From assembly GCF_900187405.1 (NCBI RefSeq), contig NZ_LT896716.1, positions 3,348,753 to 3,412,752 on the forward strand: a stretch of DNA of 64,000 nt, in the 5' to 3' direction. Made by a program: the position numbers and the translations under genes. This DNA comes from Geobacter sp. DSM 9736 (GTDB lineage Bacteria; Desulfobacterota; Desulfuromonadia; Geobacterales; Geobacteraceae). Position 1 is the stretch's first letter. Each line of letters opens with the position of its first letter. This document shows, piece by piece, positions 53,769 to 61,728 of this stretch. Below the pieces are notes generated by a model. That model did not search any database, was not told the origin of the DNA, and saw only the letters and a list, made by a program, of their open reading frames with translations.

Positions 53769-54977
53769 ATGTTCCATAAAAAAAGAATAGCCATTACCGG
53801 CCTCGGCGTTTTCTGTTCCGTCGGTCACGACGTCGGCTCCTTCAAAAAAGCTCTCCTTCAGGGCAATAGCGGCATAGGCGGGATAGATCTTTTCGATGTT
53901 TCCTCGTTCCCCTCTCAAATCGGTGCCCAAATCAGGGGCTATAATCCCGGCGATCACTTCGACCGGAAATCTGCGCGCCGTCTCTCCCGTGCCGATCAGT
54001 TCGGAATAATCGCGGCCGGTGAAGCAATACGTTCCAGCGCCATTCTCGGTGCGTATGATCCTTACAGCATAGGCGTGTCCCTAGGTGCCGGGGCTGCAGG
54101 GATGATCGACGGCGAGCAGTGGCTCCGGGAGCGGCTGTCGGGGAAGAAGGGGACTCCATCGCTCCTTCGCGGCATCCTTCCCGACCGGACTTCCACTGCC
54201 GTTGCATCTCATTTTGGTCTCGGCGGCTATCAGGGTAGCGTCACCACCGCGTGTTCATCGTCAGCCACAGCCGTCGGTTGGGGGGCGGATCTCATTGCTT
54301 CGGGAGAGCTGAAGGCATGCGTCTGCGGCGGCTCCGATACCCTTTCTCTGCTCACCTTCGCCGGCTTCAATTCGCTGCGTGTCGTAGATCCCGAGCCTTG
54401 CTCTCCGTTCAGCCTCGGCCGCCATGGAATCTCCCTTGGAGAGGGGGCCGCGTTCGTCGTTCTCGAAGCAGAGGATGACGCCAGGGCCCGTGGAGCTACC
54501 GTATATGGCTACATCCTCGGTTATGCCGTAGCAGGCGAGGCCTTCCACATGACCGCCCCTGAGCCGAACGGTGTTGATGCCGCCCGCGTCATGGAGCAGG
54601 CACTTCTGGCGGCGGGGGTTTCTGCAGCCGACGTCGGATGGGTCAACGCACACGGGACCGGCACTCCACTGAACGACGTGGTGGAGAGCAAGGCGATGCG
54701 GAATGTTTTCGGCGAACATGCCGCAGATGTGCCTCTCGTATCCACGAAAGCCATGACAGGCCACTGCCTCGGTGCTGCAGGTTCCATTGAGATCCTCGCG
54801 ACGGCGTTAGCGCTCGGAGAAGGTATAGTTCCACAAACACTTAATTTCAGAGGTGTTGATCCGGAATGCGATCTTGACCATTGTCACGGCGGCGCCAAGC
54901 CTTCCTCGGCCCGTGTCGCGCTTTCCAATTCCTTTGCATTCGGGGGAAACATAACCTGCGTGGTCATCGGCATATGA
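53769..54977 (+). CDS. Beta-ketoacyl-ACP synthase (FabF-like, catalytically complete)
   Basis: The 402-aa condensing enzyme has all three catalytic residues: Cys162 in TTACSSSATA, His295 in NAHGTGT and His332 in MTGHCLGAAG. FGGNITCVV closes the C-terminus. It extends the chain by decarboxylative condensation with malonyl-ACP. Its stop overlaps the start of the ketosynthase-like partner (ATGA), which suggests a heterodimer as in type II polyketide and aryl-polyene systems. Confidence 0.92.
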   Translation: MFHKKRIAITGLGVFCSVGHDVGSFKKALLQGNSGIGGIDLFDVSSFPSQIGAQIRGYNPGDHFDRKSARRLSRADQFGIIAAGEAIRSSAILGAYDPYSIGVSLGAGAAGMIDGEQWLRERLSGKKGTPSLLRGILPDRTSTAVASHFGLGGYQGSVTTACSSSATAVGWGADLIASGELKACVCGGSDTLSLLTFAGFNSLRVVDPEPCSPFSLGRHGISLGEGAAFVVLEAEDDARARGATVYGYILGYAVAGEAFHMTAPEPNGVDAARVMEQALLAAGVSAADVGWVNAHGTGTPLNDVVESKAMRNVFGEHAADVPLVSTKAMTGHCLGAAGSIEILATALALGEGIVPQTLNFRGVDPECDLDHCHGGAKPSSARVALSNSFAFGGNITCVVIGI

Positions 54978-56017
54978 AAGAACGGTATGATATAGTTGTT
55001 ACGGGGGTCTCTGCCATAACGCCAGCGGGGATAGGCATCGGCCCCTTGCGGACTGCTCTGGTGGAACAGCGGAGCCACCTGCAGCCTGTACCACCGGATT
55101 TTGCCGGAGGGGAAGGGCACTTGTGGGGTAGAGCGGAGGGTTTTAAAGGAAGCGATTACCTGCCACCCCTCAAGGCGCGTCGTTTCGATCGGGGAAGTCT
55201 TTTTGCAATCGTTTCGGCCGGAATGGCTCTCAGGGATGCGCGGATCGATACTTCAGCCGTCAATGCGGAGCGGATAGGCATCGCCCTTGGTTGCGGCTTC
55301 GGCGGCATCGCAAATTCTGTCGAGTTTCTGAGCGGCTATTTCGATAAGGGGAGCAGCGGGCTCGTCCCGATGCTGTTTCCCAATACGGTACCCAATGCTC
55401 CGGCGAGTAATGTCTCTATCGAGCATGGTCTTAAGGGACCCAACATCACGCAGGTTCAGCGCTTTTGCTCCACCGAGTCGGCATTCCAGATGGCATGCCG
55501 CTTTCTTCGGGAAGGGCGGGCTGACGTGATGCTGGCCGGAGGGGTTGATGATTTGAATCCGTCCATCATAGACGGATTCCGATCAGCAGGCCAGCTGTGC
55601 TCCTGGGGGAACGGGTTTGGCGAGGGGTGCGGGATGCTTGTGCTGGAGAGGCTGGATTACGCCGAGAAGAGAGGCGCCCGGCCTATCGCAGCAATCGGGG
55701 GCATTAGGACCGTGGGCCGTTTATTGCCTGGGCGGGAGAAGGAAGGGCTGGAAAAGCTTTGCAGCAATAATGTCCCCGGCCTCGTATCCTTCTCCGGTAC
55801 AGCCGGTCTTATGGAGGAGTTTCGCGAACGTTTCCCAGGCATACCGGCGATTGATGTCGCTCCTGTCATTGGCCGCTCCCTCGCCATGGGAGGGACATCG
55901 CTGGCGTTCTTGGCCGCATCTCTCGAGCCTGAACAGCGGGGGCTGCACCTGGCGGCATCGCCGGAAGGTCCCTATTTCGCCATTGAAACGATGGGAGTCG
56001 CCCCTGTTCGATCCTGA
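54974..56017 (+). CDS. Ketosynthase-like partner lacking both catalytic histidines
   Basis: The 347-aa thiolase-fold protein is shorter than active KAS enzymes (about 410 aa). Cys165 is kept in RFCSTESAF, but the segment matching NAHGTGT reads VSFSGTAG (Ser274 for His) and the one matching GHxxGAxG reads GRSLAMGG (Arg301 for His). It therefore should not decarboxylate malonyl-ACP. In type II systems such partners act as chain-length factors, though those usually lose the cysteine. It is translationally coupled to the complete synthase. Confidence 0.83.
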   Translation: MKERYDIVVTGVSAITPAGIGIGPLRTALVEQRSHLQPVPPDFAGGEGHLWGRAEGFKGSDYLPPLKARRFDRGSLFAIVSAGMALRDARIDTSAVNAERIGIALGCGFGGIANSVEFLSGYFDKGSSGLVPMLFPNTVPNAPASNVSIEHGLKGPNITQVQRFCSTESAFQMACRFLREGRADVMLAGGVDDLNPSIIDGFRSAGQLCSWGNGFGEGCGMLVLERLDYAEKRGARPIAAIGGIRTVGRLLPGREKEGLEKLCSNNVPGLVSFSGTAGLMEEFRERFPGIPAIDVAPVIGRSLAMGGTSLAFLAASLEPEQRGLHLAASPEGPYFAIETMGVAPVRS

Positions 56018-56390
56018 TCCGGCCGCATATCTTCCACACCGGTTCCCCTTCCTCTTTCTCGACCGGATTACCGCCCTCGAACGGGGAAGTTCCGCCCGCG
56101 CCCTGATCGCACAATCCTGGGGTTGCGGAGGGCGCCCGATGTTCTTTTCCATAGAAGCCATGGCGCAACTCGCCGGAATTGCCGCGGCGGCTGATGGAAG
56201 AGGGGGAGGGAGCCTTGCTGCAATTGACCGGGCAGAGCTGCACGGCGACCCGGGTGACGGGGAGGTGACTGTCTCTGTGCGGGTCATCAAGTCGTTTTCA
56301 CCTCTCCACCTGGTTGAGGGGGAGGTAACCGCCGGTGATCGTCTTCTTGCACGGGCGACTCTTACAATAAAGGTAGGTTCCGCCGCGTGA
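55983..56390 (+). CDS. FabZ/FabA-like hot-dog dehydratase
   Basis: The 135-aa protein shows the 3-hydroxyacyl-ACP dehydratase signature: LPHRFPFLFLDRI with catalytic His19, and FSIEAMAQLAG with catalytic Glu58. It would create trans double bonds; without an enoyl reductase gene in the locus these could be kept, giving a polyene. The start is uncertain: TTG 55983 overlaps the preceding gene, while CTG 56004 has a better-placed GGGAG site and would remove seven residues. Confidence 0.82.
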   Translation: MKRWESPLFDPDPAAYLPHRFPFLFLDRITALERGSSARALIAQSWGCGGRPMFFSIEAMAQLAGIAAAADGRGGGSLAAIDRAELHGDPGDGEVTVSVRVIKSFSPLHLVEGEVTAGDRLLARATLTIKVGSAA

Positions 56391-57013
56391 TACGGTTCAA
56401 GAACATCATCGAAACTGCGCTTTTCCTGTCACTTCTCCTCCTTTTTCCTGCTTCAGTGCCCGCGGCAACCCAGCTACCCGCGCTGGAGGGACTGGAGCTG
56501 GTTCGCCGGGGTATGACTGGTATGAACGACTTTACAGCCGACATCACCCAGGAGAAGCAGATCGCCCTGCTCAAGAAGAAACTGGTTTCCACCGGCAGCA
56601 TGAAGTTCCGGCGTCCTGACCTGTTCTTCATGGAGATGAAGCCGCCATACGCGAGCCGGATGCTCCTTCGGGACAACGTGCTGACCATGATGCTCCCGGC
56701 AGAGAATGTCCGGCAGCAAACGGTGCTTCCTCCGGAAGAGGGGCTACTGCGATGGTTCAGGCTTCTGGATAAGCCTGTTACAAAGGTTCCCGAGGGGATG
56801 GGGGTTCGCGCGGAGAAGAGCGGCAATGAGATCACGCTTGTTATGGTCCCTGCGGGGAAACGGGGAGTACGCGAGCTGAAGCTGACCATTCAGGATGATG
56901 GCCGTCCCCGGCGGCTGCTCCTTATCGAGCGGAACGGTGACCGCACCGACATACTTTTCCGGAACGTCAAACGCAATGTGGGGCTGACGGATAAAGATTT
57001 CAAGATCGATTGA
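56387..57013 (+). CDS. LolA-like periplasmic carrier protein
   Basis: The 208-aa protein has a signal peptide (residues 1-27, cleavage near VPAATQ) and a LolA-type beta fold, with QEKQIALLKKKLVSTGSMKFRRPDLFFME near residues 55-83. LolA moves lipoproteins across the periplasm. LolA-like members in lipid or polyene loci are thought to move the lipid product or its lipoprotein instead. GTG 56387 overlaps the dehydratase stop. Confidence 0.83.
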   Translation: MIRFKNIIETALFLSLLLLFPASVPAATQLPALEGLELVRRGMTGMNDFTADITQEKQIALLKKKLVSTGSMKFRRPDLFFMEMKPPYASRMLLRDNVLTMMLPAENVRQQTVLPPEEGLLRWFRLLDKPVTKVPEGMGVRAEKSGNEITLVMVPAGKRGVRELKLTIQDDGRPRRLLLIERNGDRTDILFRNVKRNVGLTDKDFKID

Positions 57014-57038
57014 CACTACTGAATTGAGGGATGGGCTC

Positions 57039-57743
57039 ATGATGTTCTCCAAGGCATACCGGAAGATCTTCTGCTCAGCAATTCTTCTGCTTCTCGCCGG
57101 TTGTGCGACTGTTCCTAAGGCTCCACAGTTTTTCCGTCCCGGCGTTCAGTTGGAAACTCTAACCGCGGCGGTCTCTGTCTCGGTGAAGACGCCGACGGGT
57201 GGTACCGGAGGTAACGGCTACCTGGCGTACCGCAAGCCGGACCGTCTTCGCCTCGTGATGCTCACGCCGTTCGGGACTACTGCCCTGGAATTCTGCACTG
57301 AAGGTGATCGGGCGACCCTGGCCATCCCTTCCAAGGATGTGGCATATGTTGGTGCCGTTGCGGACCTGCCGGAGGGGAACGGCATGCAGGTGTGGCGCCT
57401 AATGAGCTGGGCTGTTGAGGCCGACCCCCTCTATGACCCCGCATTGCCCGGAACCGTTGCGCGATCGGACGCTGGAGGAGGACGGTATCTCGCATATTAC
57501 GGAGACGACGGGCTTCTTGAGCGTAAGGTGACAGAGGAAGGCGATACCGTGCATTACCGCGACTACCAGTCCATCGACGGGGCGCCTCTCCCATCGGTGA
57601 TGGAGTTCAGCGACACCAGAGGAGTGCGGGTGAAGGTGACCCTCAAGGAGCCCGAGATCAACCAGCCTTTGGAGGATGCCGCCTTCTCGCCCCATCTTGA
57701 GGGGCTGTCCATAACACCGCTTTCCCAATTCAGGGGAATGTAG
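57039..57743 (+). CDS. LolB-like outer-membrane lipoprotein
   Basis: The 234-aa protein has a clear lipoprotein signal, LLLLAGCATVPKAP, with lipobox cysteine near residue 22. The body is rich in beta strands (GYLAYRKPDRLRLVML, VTEEGDTVHYRDYQS, VKVTLKEPEINQP), like LolB/DUF4292-type lipoproteins. Paired with the LolA-like gene 25 bases upstream it could receive cargo at the outer membrane. ATG 57039 follows GAGGG. The exact family is uncertain. It is the last plus-strand gene of the locus. Confidence 0.75.
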   Translation: MMFSKAYRKIFCSAILLLLAGCATVPKAPQFFRPGVQLETLTAAVSVSVKTPTGGTGGNGYLAYRKPDRLRLVMLTPFGTTALEFCTEGDRATLAIPSKDVAYVGAVADLPEGNGMQVWRLMSWAVEADPLYDPALPGTVARSDAGGGRYLAYYGDDGLLERKVTEEGDTVHYRDYQSIDGAPLPSVMEFSDTRGVRVKVTLKEPEINQPLEDAAFSPHLEGLSITPLSQFRGM

Positions 57744-57893
57744 GCTAATCATTCTCCCTTTGCCAAATCTCTCCTTTTTGCGATAGCAAAACAGCCTCCC
57801 CCTGCGGCGCAAACTTTGGGGGGAAACCAACCTCCCAGTCTTCTCAGTCACCACTTGCCTTTGTGTTCCTTGTCAGCGCCTCTTCGCCGGAAA
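57744..57893. other. Intergenic region at the end of the plus-strand locus
   Basis: A small hairpin TTTTGC-GATA-GCAAAA (57776-57791) and a C-rich/G-rich pair near 57797-57824 are visible. Neither has a proper T tract; one or both may end transcription between the converging units. Confidence 0.35.
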
Positions 57894-59468
57894 TCATAGT
57901 GCTGGTTTTTGAGGTGCCGGTCGCCACCATCCATGGTAACTGAACGGCACATGATGGGTCAGGCATACGGTGGCGATGGGGCCTGCCGAAGTCCTCTCAG
58001 CGTCCAGAACCGCCAATGAGCTGGTGCGGGTGGTGCTGTCGTAGATTTCCGTCAGGACCCACCCCGGTTCTGCTCCTTCAGCACTGTAGCGATAGCCAGG
58101 AAGAGGAACGAAGTTGGGTTCGCAGCAGTAGACCCCGGCGGGAAACCAAAATTGCTCAACCCGGCCGCTGGTTATATCGAAACGGGTAATGCCGGACCAG
58201 AAGAACTCGCCGGGACGGCTCTCGGCGACGTAGGCGTAGCGGTAGGGAGCAAGAAGAAGCCGGTCGTTGATGCGCGGCCATTCGCAACGCCCCGCGTATG
58301 TAATTTCCTGGGAAGCCTTTCGGCGATTCAGATCTATCCGGTAGCGGCGGATCTCCCCCGGCCACCGATGCTCTCCCGGCCGGCCCTCCATGGCGGCAAA
58401 GATAAAGGGATCGCTTCCGACGATGTGGTCCGGGTTCCGGTACCCGACAAAGTCCGCCACTATCTCATTACCCCGTTCGACTGCATTGATGGAGTGCCAC
58501 ATGAAACGAGCCTCGGTTTCCAGAAGCAGGGGAGGAGATTCGGAATGGCGGTCGATCACCATAAGAAGCGTCCCTTTCTGCGGCTGCCACCGTAGGGAGT
58601 CGGCGAGGCTGCGACGACCGAGAAGGAACCCCCAGACGGAAATTTCCAGTGGGTGAAGGTTGATGATGGCGTGGCGACGGGTGACAAACCAGTCGTGCAT
58701 GTAGACGTAGCGTGGCAGAGGAAACGAACGGTGACCTGTTAGTCTCCCATCGGAACCGAAGGCGGTCAGATGAATTTCCGGCGACGGGCCATGGCGGACG
58801 CCGAAGTGGAGCCACTCTCCCGTCGCAGGATCGAGCTTCGGGTGACCCGAGTAGGTTGTGAGATCGCGGGGCAGTCCGAAAGAGGTTTCCCCCACGGTTG
58901 CCAGCGTCTCCGGATCGATTTCGAAAGGGAGGCTAGATTCATCGAAGGCGAAGAGTTTTCCCCGCCAGAAGACGACCGATATCCCTGCCTGGCTGATAAC
59001 GTCTCCCGCGCGCCAGATATTGGCGAGCCAGCCGCCTGGGGCTTGGGTGCTCCAGGTAGGGCGAGTGAAGCATCCTGCGGCTTCTTCTTCGATGAATTTC
59101 GGGGTACGGACGAAACGGTTGCGGTAGCGGACTCCCCGATCATCGAAACAAAAGGACTGTACCATGCCATCGCCGTCGATCAAGGTTCTCTTCCGGAGGC
59201 CTCCGCGGTCAAAGAGGCCGGGACCGTTGCGGTACAGGGTTCCTCGCAGTGAAGGTGGAATTCGCCCCTCTACCGAAGCCTCGTAATCAAATTCTCTTCT
59301 AAGGGACGTTGCCATACCCAGGTACGGGCGGTTGCTGTCTCCGAAGTCGGGAAAATCCTCTTTTCTCAGGGGGAGATCGCGCGCGCATCCCGGCAGCGCC
59401 AGCGAAAGGCCGGAAGCACAGCAGGCCGCCAGGAACTGCCGCCGGCTCAATGAGGCGAAAGTCATCAT
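57894..59468 (-). CDS. Tat-targeted carotenoid-cleavage-type oxygenase
   Basis: The 524-aa protein is of the carotenoid oxygenase/RPE65 family, non-heme iron enzymes that cleave conjugated double bonds with O2. Four histidines at the family positions are visible: His209 (YSGHP), His258 (YMHDW), His325 (MWHSI) and His512 (SYHGWW). The N-terminus has a twin-arginine signal, SRRQFL, and a cysteine at LPGC near residue 28, suggesting export and perhaps lipid attachment. The enzyme is unexpected in a mostly anaerobic lineage and lies tail to tail with the polyene-type locus. Confidence 0.85.
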   Translation of the reverse strand: MMTFASLSRRQFLAACCASGLSLALPGCARDLPLRKEDFPDFGDSNRPYLGMATSLRREFDYEASVEGRIPPSLRGTLYRNGPGLFDRGGLRKRTLIDGDGMVQSFCFDDRGVRYRNRFVRTPKFIEEEAAGCFTRPTWSTQAPGGWLANIWRAGDVISQAGISVVFWRGKLFAFDESSLPFEIDPETLATVGETSFGLPRDLTTYSGHPKLDPATGEWLHFGVRHGPSPEIHLTAFGSDGRLTGHRSFPLPRYVYMHDWFVTRRHAIINLHPLEISVWGFLLGRRSLADSLRWQPQKGTLLMVIDRHSESPPLLLETEARFMWHSINAVERGNEIVADFVGYRNPDHIVGSDPFIFAAMEGRPGEHRWPGEIRRYRIDLNRRKASQEITYAGRCEWPRINDRLLLAPYRYAYVAESRPGEFFWSGITRFDITSGRVEQFWFPAGVYCCEPNFVPLPGYRYSAEGAEPGWVLTEIYDSTTRTSSLAVLDAERTSAGPIATVCLTHHVPFSYHGWWRPAPQKPAL

Positions 59469-59523
59469 GGCATTAGTATAACAACGTGCGAGGCGTGTGC
59501 AGGAATGAGGGAAGAAGTAGTTG

Positions 59524-60111
59524 CTAATGGAGGCGGGTCAGGCCGAAGAGAAACTTGCTCGAATTGAGCGGCTCATTCGGCTCTGCCGTTCCGGCGTTGG
59601 AAATGTGATGGTAACGGTATTCAGCTGTCAGGGCGGTGCTTTTGCTGAAAAACCAGTTGATCCCTGTCCCTCCCTGATAGGAGAAGTTGAGCCGTGTCCC
59701 CTGGGTTTGCAGGCCCAGATCGTTAATTAGTATTCCCCCGCCCCAGAGGAGGTAAGGGGACAGGTTGCCGCCGGGCGAGAATTTCCAGCTTCCGAGGAGG
59801 TAGCCTCCGACCATGGTGCGGACTCGCGGGTCGAGGGTAAGGTGAACGGGAAGCTCCACAATGATTTCATGGCGACCCCTGTACCAGCCGTTTCCAACTT
59901 CTTCCGAGAGGAAATGACCGTAACGCAGAATGGCGTCGACGGTCTGGACCTGACTTCGGGTGGCGCCGAAACCACGGTGGGTGATTCCGTACCCGCCTAA
60001 AAGTGCAAGTTCCCCTGTGGCAGCCGCAAGGGTAACATTCTCACCTGCGCATGCTGGAGGCGTTGCCCCATAGAACAGCACAAAGACTATAGCCACGATG
60101 AACGCTACCAT
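59524..60111 (-). CDS. Lipid A 3-O-deacylase, PagL family
   Basis: The 195-aa outer-membrane beta-barrel-type protein has a signal peptide ending near CAG (residue 22) and ends in an aromatic-rich strand. The PagL catalytic motif is present in YRYHHISNAG, with His169 and Ser171, and acidic residues follow at 178-180. PagL removes the 3-position acyl chain of lipid A. It follows the third radical SAM gene with a seven-base overlap, so lipid A remodelling and radical chemistry are genetically linked here. Confidence 0.83.
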   Translation of the reverse strand: MVAFIVAIVFVLFYGATPPACAGENVTLAAATGELALLGGYGITHRGFGATRSQVQTVDAILRYGHFLSEEVGNGWYRGRHEIIVELPVHLTLDPRVRTMVGGYLLGSWKFSPGGNLSPYLLWGGGILINDLGLQTQGTRLNFSYQGGTGINWFFSKSTALTAEYRYHHISNAGTAEPNEPLNSSKFLFGLTRLH

Positions 60112-61523
60112 TTCTGCTTCATCTCGAACCGGAGAATTTCCGGCAGATTACGCAGGAAATGGGCAATACTGTGTGGGGACTTCCAGAGCATTTTGGCATA
60201 CCCGACGTGAATGCGGTGGCGGCGGTAAAAACGCCTTATGAACTGATTATAGAGATCTTCCAACTGCGGCTTGCTCATCCCTTTGGGAATGAAGACGAAG
60301 TTCATGCAGTTCATCAGCGGCCACTCTTCGAAGAACTCTCCGTGTTCCCGGATGTCGCGGTATACAGGGGCTCCGGGGAAGGGCGTGAACTTTGTGACGT
60401 TTATTTCGTCAAGTGGGAGCTTCAGAGCGTAGTCAATAGTGCGGAGGATCGATTCTTCAGTTTCTCCCGGCAGCCCGATCATGAAGAGACCCTTCACACG
60501 CATTCCCGATTTTCTCACCAGTCGAAGTTTCGTTTGCACCTCATCAAGACCGTAAAATTTCCGGTGTTTCCTTATCACCTCCGGATCTCCAGATTCGATG
60601 CCGAAATTTACCTGCCAGCAGCCGGACCGCTTCAGAAGCTCAAGCAGCTCCGCATCTACATGTTCGAGGCGAGCGATGCAGTTGTAGGTGACCGGAAGGC
60701 GCTTTTTCTCCTTCAGTTCGCAGAATCGGGCTATCCGCTTTCTATCAAAGGTGAAAAGGTCGTCGTAGAAGAAAACGTGGCGGATTCCGAAGTCCCGGTG
60801 GAGAAAAGCCAGGTGCTCAACGATGTACTCGGGTGAATTGAATCGGAATCCCTGACTGAACACCGACCTGTCGCAGTAGCTGCAGTGGTAGGGGCATCCG
60901 CGGCTGGATATGACGCTGGTGTTTGGAGCAGTCGGGTAACTGAACAGCGGGAGGTTGTACCGGCGGGGGAAATCCGGGAGCCGGTGGTAGGCCGGAAATG
61001 GGAGATCGTCAAGGTTCCTGATGAGCTCCCGTACACTTGATGCTGTTGTGCCGTTGGTGCTGCGGCAAGCCACTCCAGGTATTTTTTCAGCTCCCGTAAA
61101 GCCGGCTGTCGACAGTTCGAGCAGTGTCAGCTCCCCTTCCCCGAGAACAAGATAATCGATGGCGGGAAACATTTCGAGCAGGGGAGGACCCACGGAGCAT
61201 GCGTGGGCGCCGCCGAAAATGATGGGTAGGGAAGGCCGTTTCTCCTTCAGAAGTTCAGCGATACCGTATCCTTCGAGGAAGGAGGAGGTGGTGCAGGAGA
61301 AGGCCACAGCGTCGGGGCTGCGGCTGAGGATATCTTCTGCCAGGGCTGTGCCGGTGAGCGCGGTGCCGTAGCAGTCGATTATCTCTGTAAGTATGCCGTG
61401 GGATTCAAGATAGGCAGCGATGCTCAATATTCCCAGGGGGGGCATCAGGTTGAAGATGGTGCTGATGTCTTTGCCGCTCCCCATCCAGTTGGACCCGTGC
61501 GGATGTACGAACACTATTTTCAA
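60105..61523 (-). CDS. B12-binding-type radical SAM enzyme (third of three)
   Basis: The 472-aa protein has the cobalamin-type N-terminal domain (FNLMPPLGILSIAAYLE near residue 24, GGAHACSVGP near 104, LGEGE near 127) and the radical SAM motif CPYHCSYC at Cys210, Cys214 and Cys217. GIESGD and FTPFPGAPVY further on are typical. A basic C-terminal helix-rich tail follows. Translation starts at TTG 61523, five bases after GAGG; an extended start at 61595 lacks family similarity. It heads the minus-strand unit with pagL. Confidence 0.85.
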   Translation of the reverse strand: MKIVFVHPHGSNWMGSGKDISTIFNLMPPLGILSIAAYLESHGILTEIIDCYGTALTGTALAEDILSRSPDAVAFSCTTSSFLEGYGIAELLKEKRPSLPIIFGGAHACSVGPPLLEMFPAIDYLVLGEGELTLLELSTAGFTGAEKIPGVACRSTNGTTASSVRELIRNLDDLPFPAYHRLPDFPRRYNLPLFSYPTAPNTSVISSRGCPYHCSYCDRSVFSQGFRFNSPEYIVEHLAFLHRDFGIRHVFFYDDLFTFDRKRIARFCELKEKKRLPVTYNCIARLEHVDAELLELLKRSGCWQVNFGIESGDPEVIRKHRKFYGLDEVQTKLRLVRKSGMRVKGLFMIGLPGETEESILRTIDYALKLPLDEINVTKFTPFPGAPVYRDIREHGEFFEEWPLMNCMNFVFIPKGMSKPQLEDLYNQFIRRFYRRHRIHVGYAKMLWKSPHSIAHFLRNLPEILRFEMKQKW

Positions 61524-61675
61524 ACAAACCTCGTGAGATGAAGCCGGACGTGTAATTGCAGAGTTGATGATAGAAGCCGGGGTGGGAGGTGTCAACGTAT
61601 TCGTGCTGCTTTGCGAGATGGCGGGCGCTACGACGGAGCGCTGGCAGGTATGGCATTAAAAAAGGCCAGCCGGTC

Positions 61676-61708
61676 AAAAAAAAGGGGGCTGCCGGATCGG
61701 CAGCCCCC
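61676..61708 (-). terminator. Terminator of cbcL
   Basis: A 10-bp perfect stem (GGGGGCTGCC at 61684-61693 with GGCAGCCCCC at 61699-61708) has a five-base loop. It is followed on the minus strand by eight T residues (61683-61676). It lies 21 bases after the cbcL stop. Confidence 0.93.
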
Positions 61709-61728
61709 TTGCCTTCAGGTGCTGTGTG

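Noticed and set aside
55617-55982. Upstream in-frame extension of the dehydratase
   Set aside because: It overlaps the ketosynthase-like gene in another frame; dehydratase similarity begins near 56019.
44716-61708. Accessory locus as an integrative element with attachment repeats
   Set aside because: No integrase, transposase or direct repeat of the tRNA 3' end was found; the two GGGGGC-type hairpins at its edges are ordinary terminators with different sequences.
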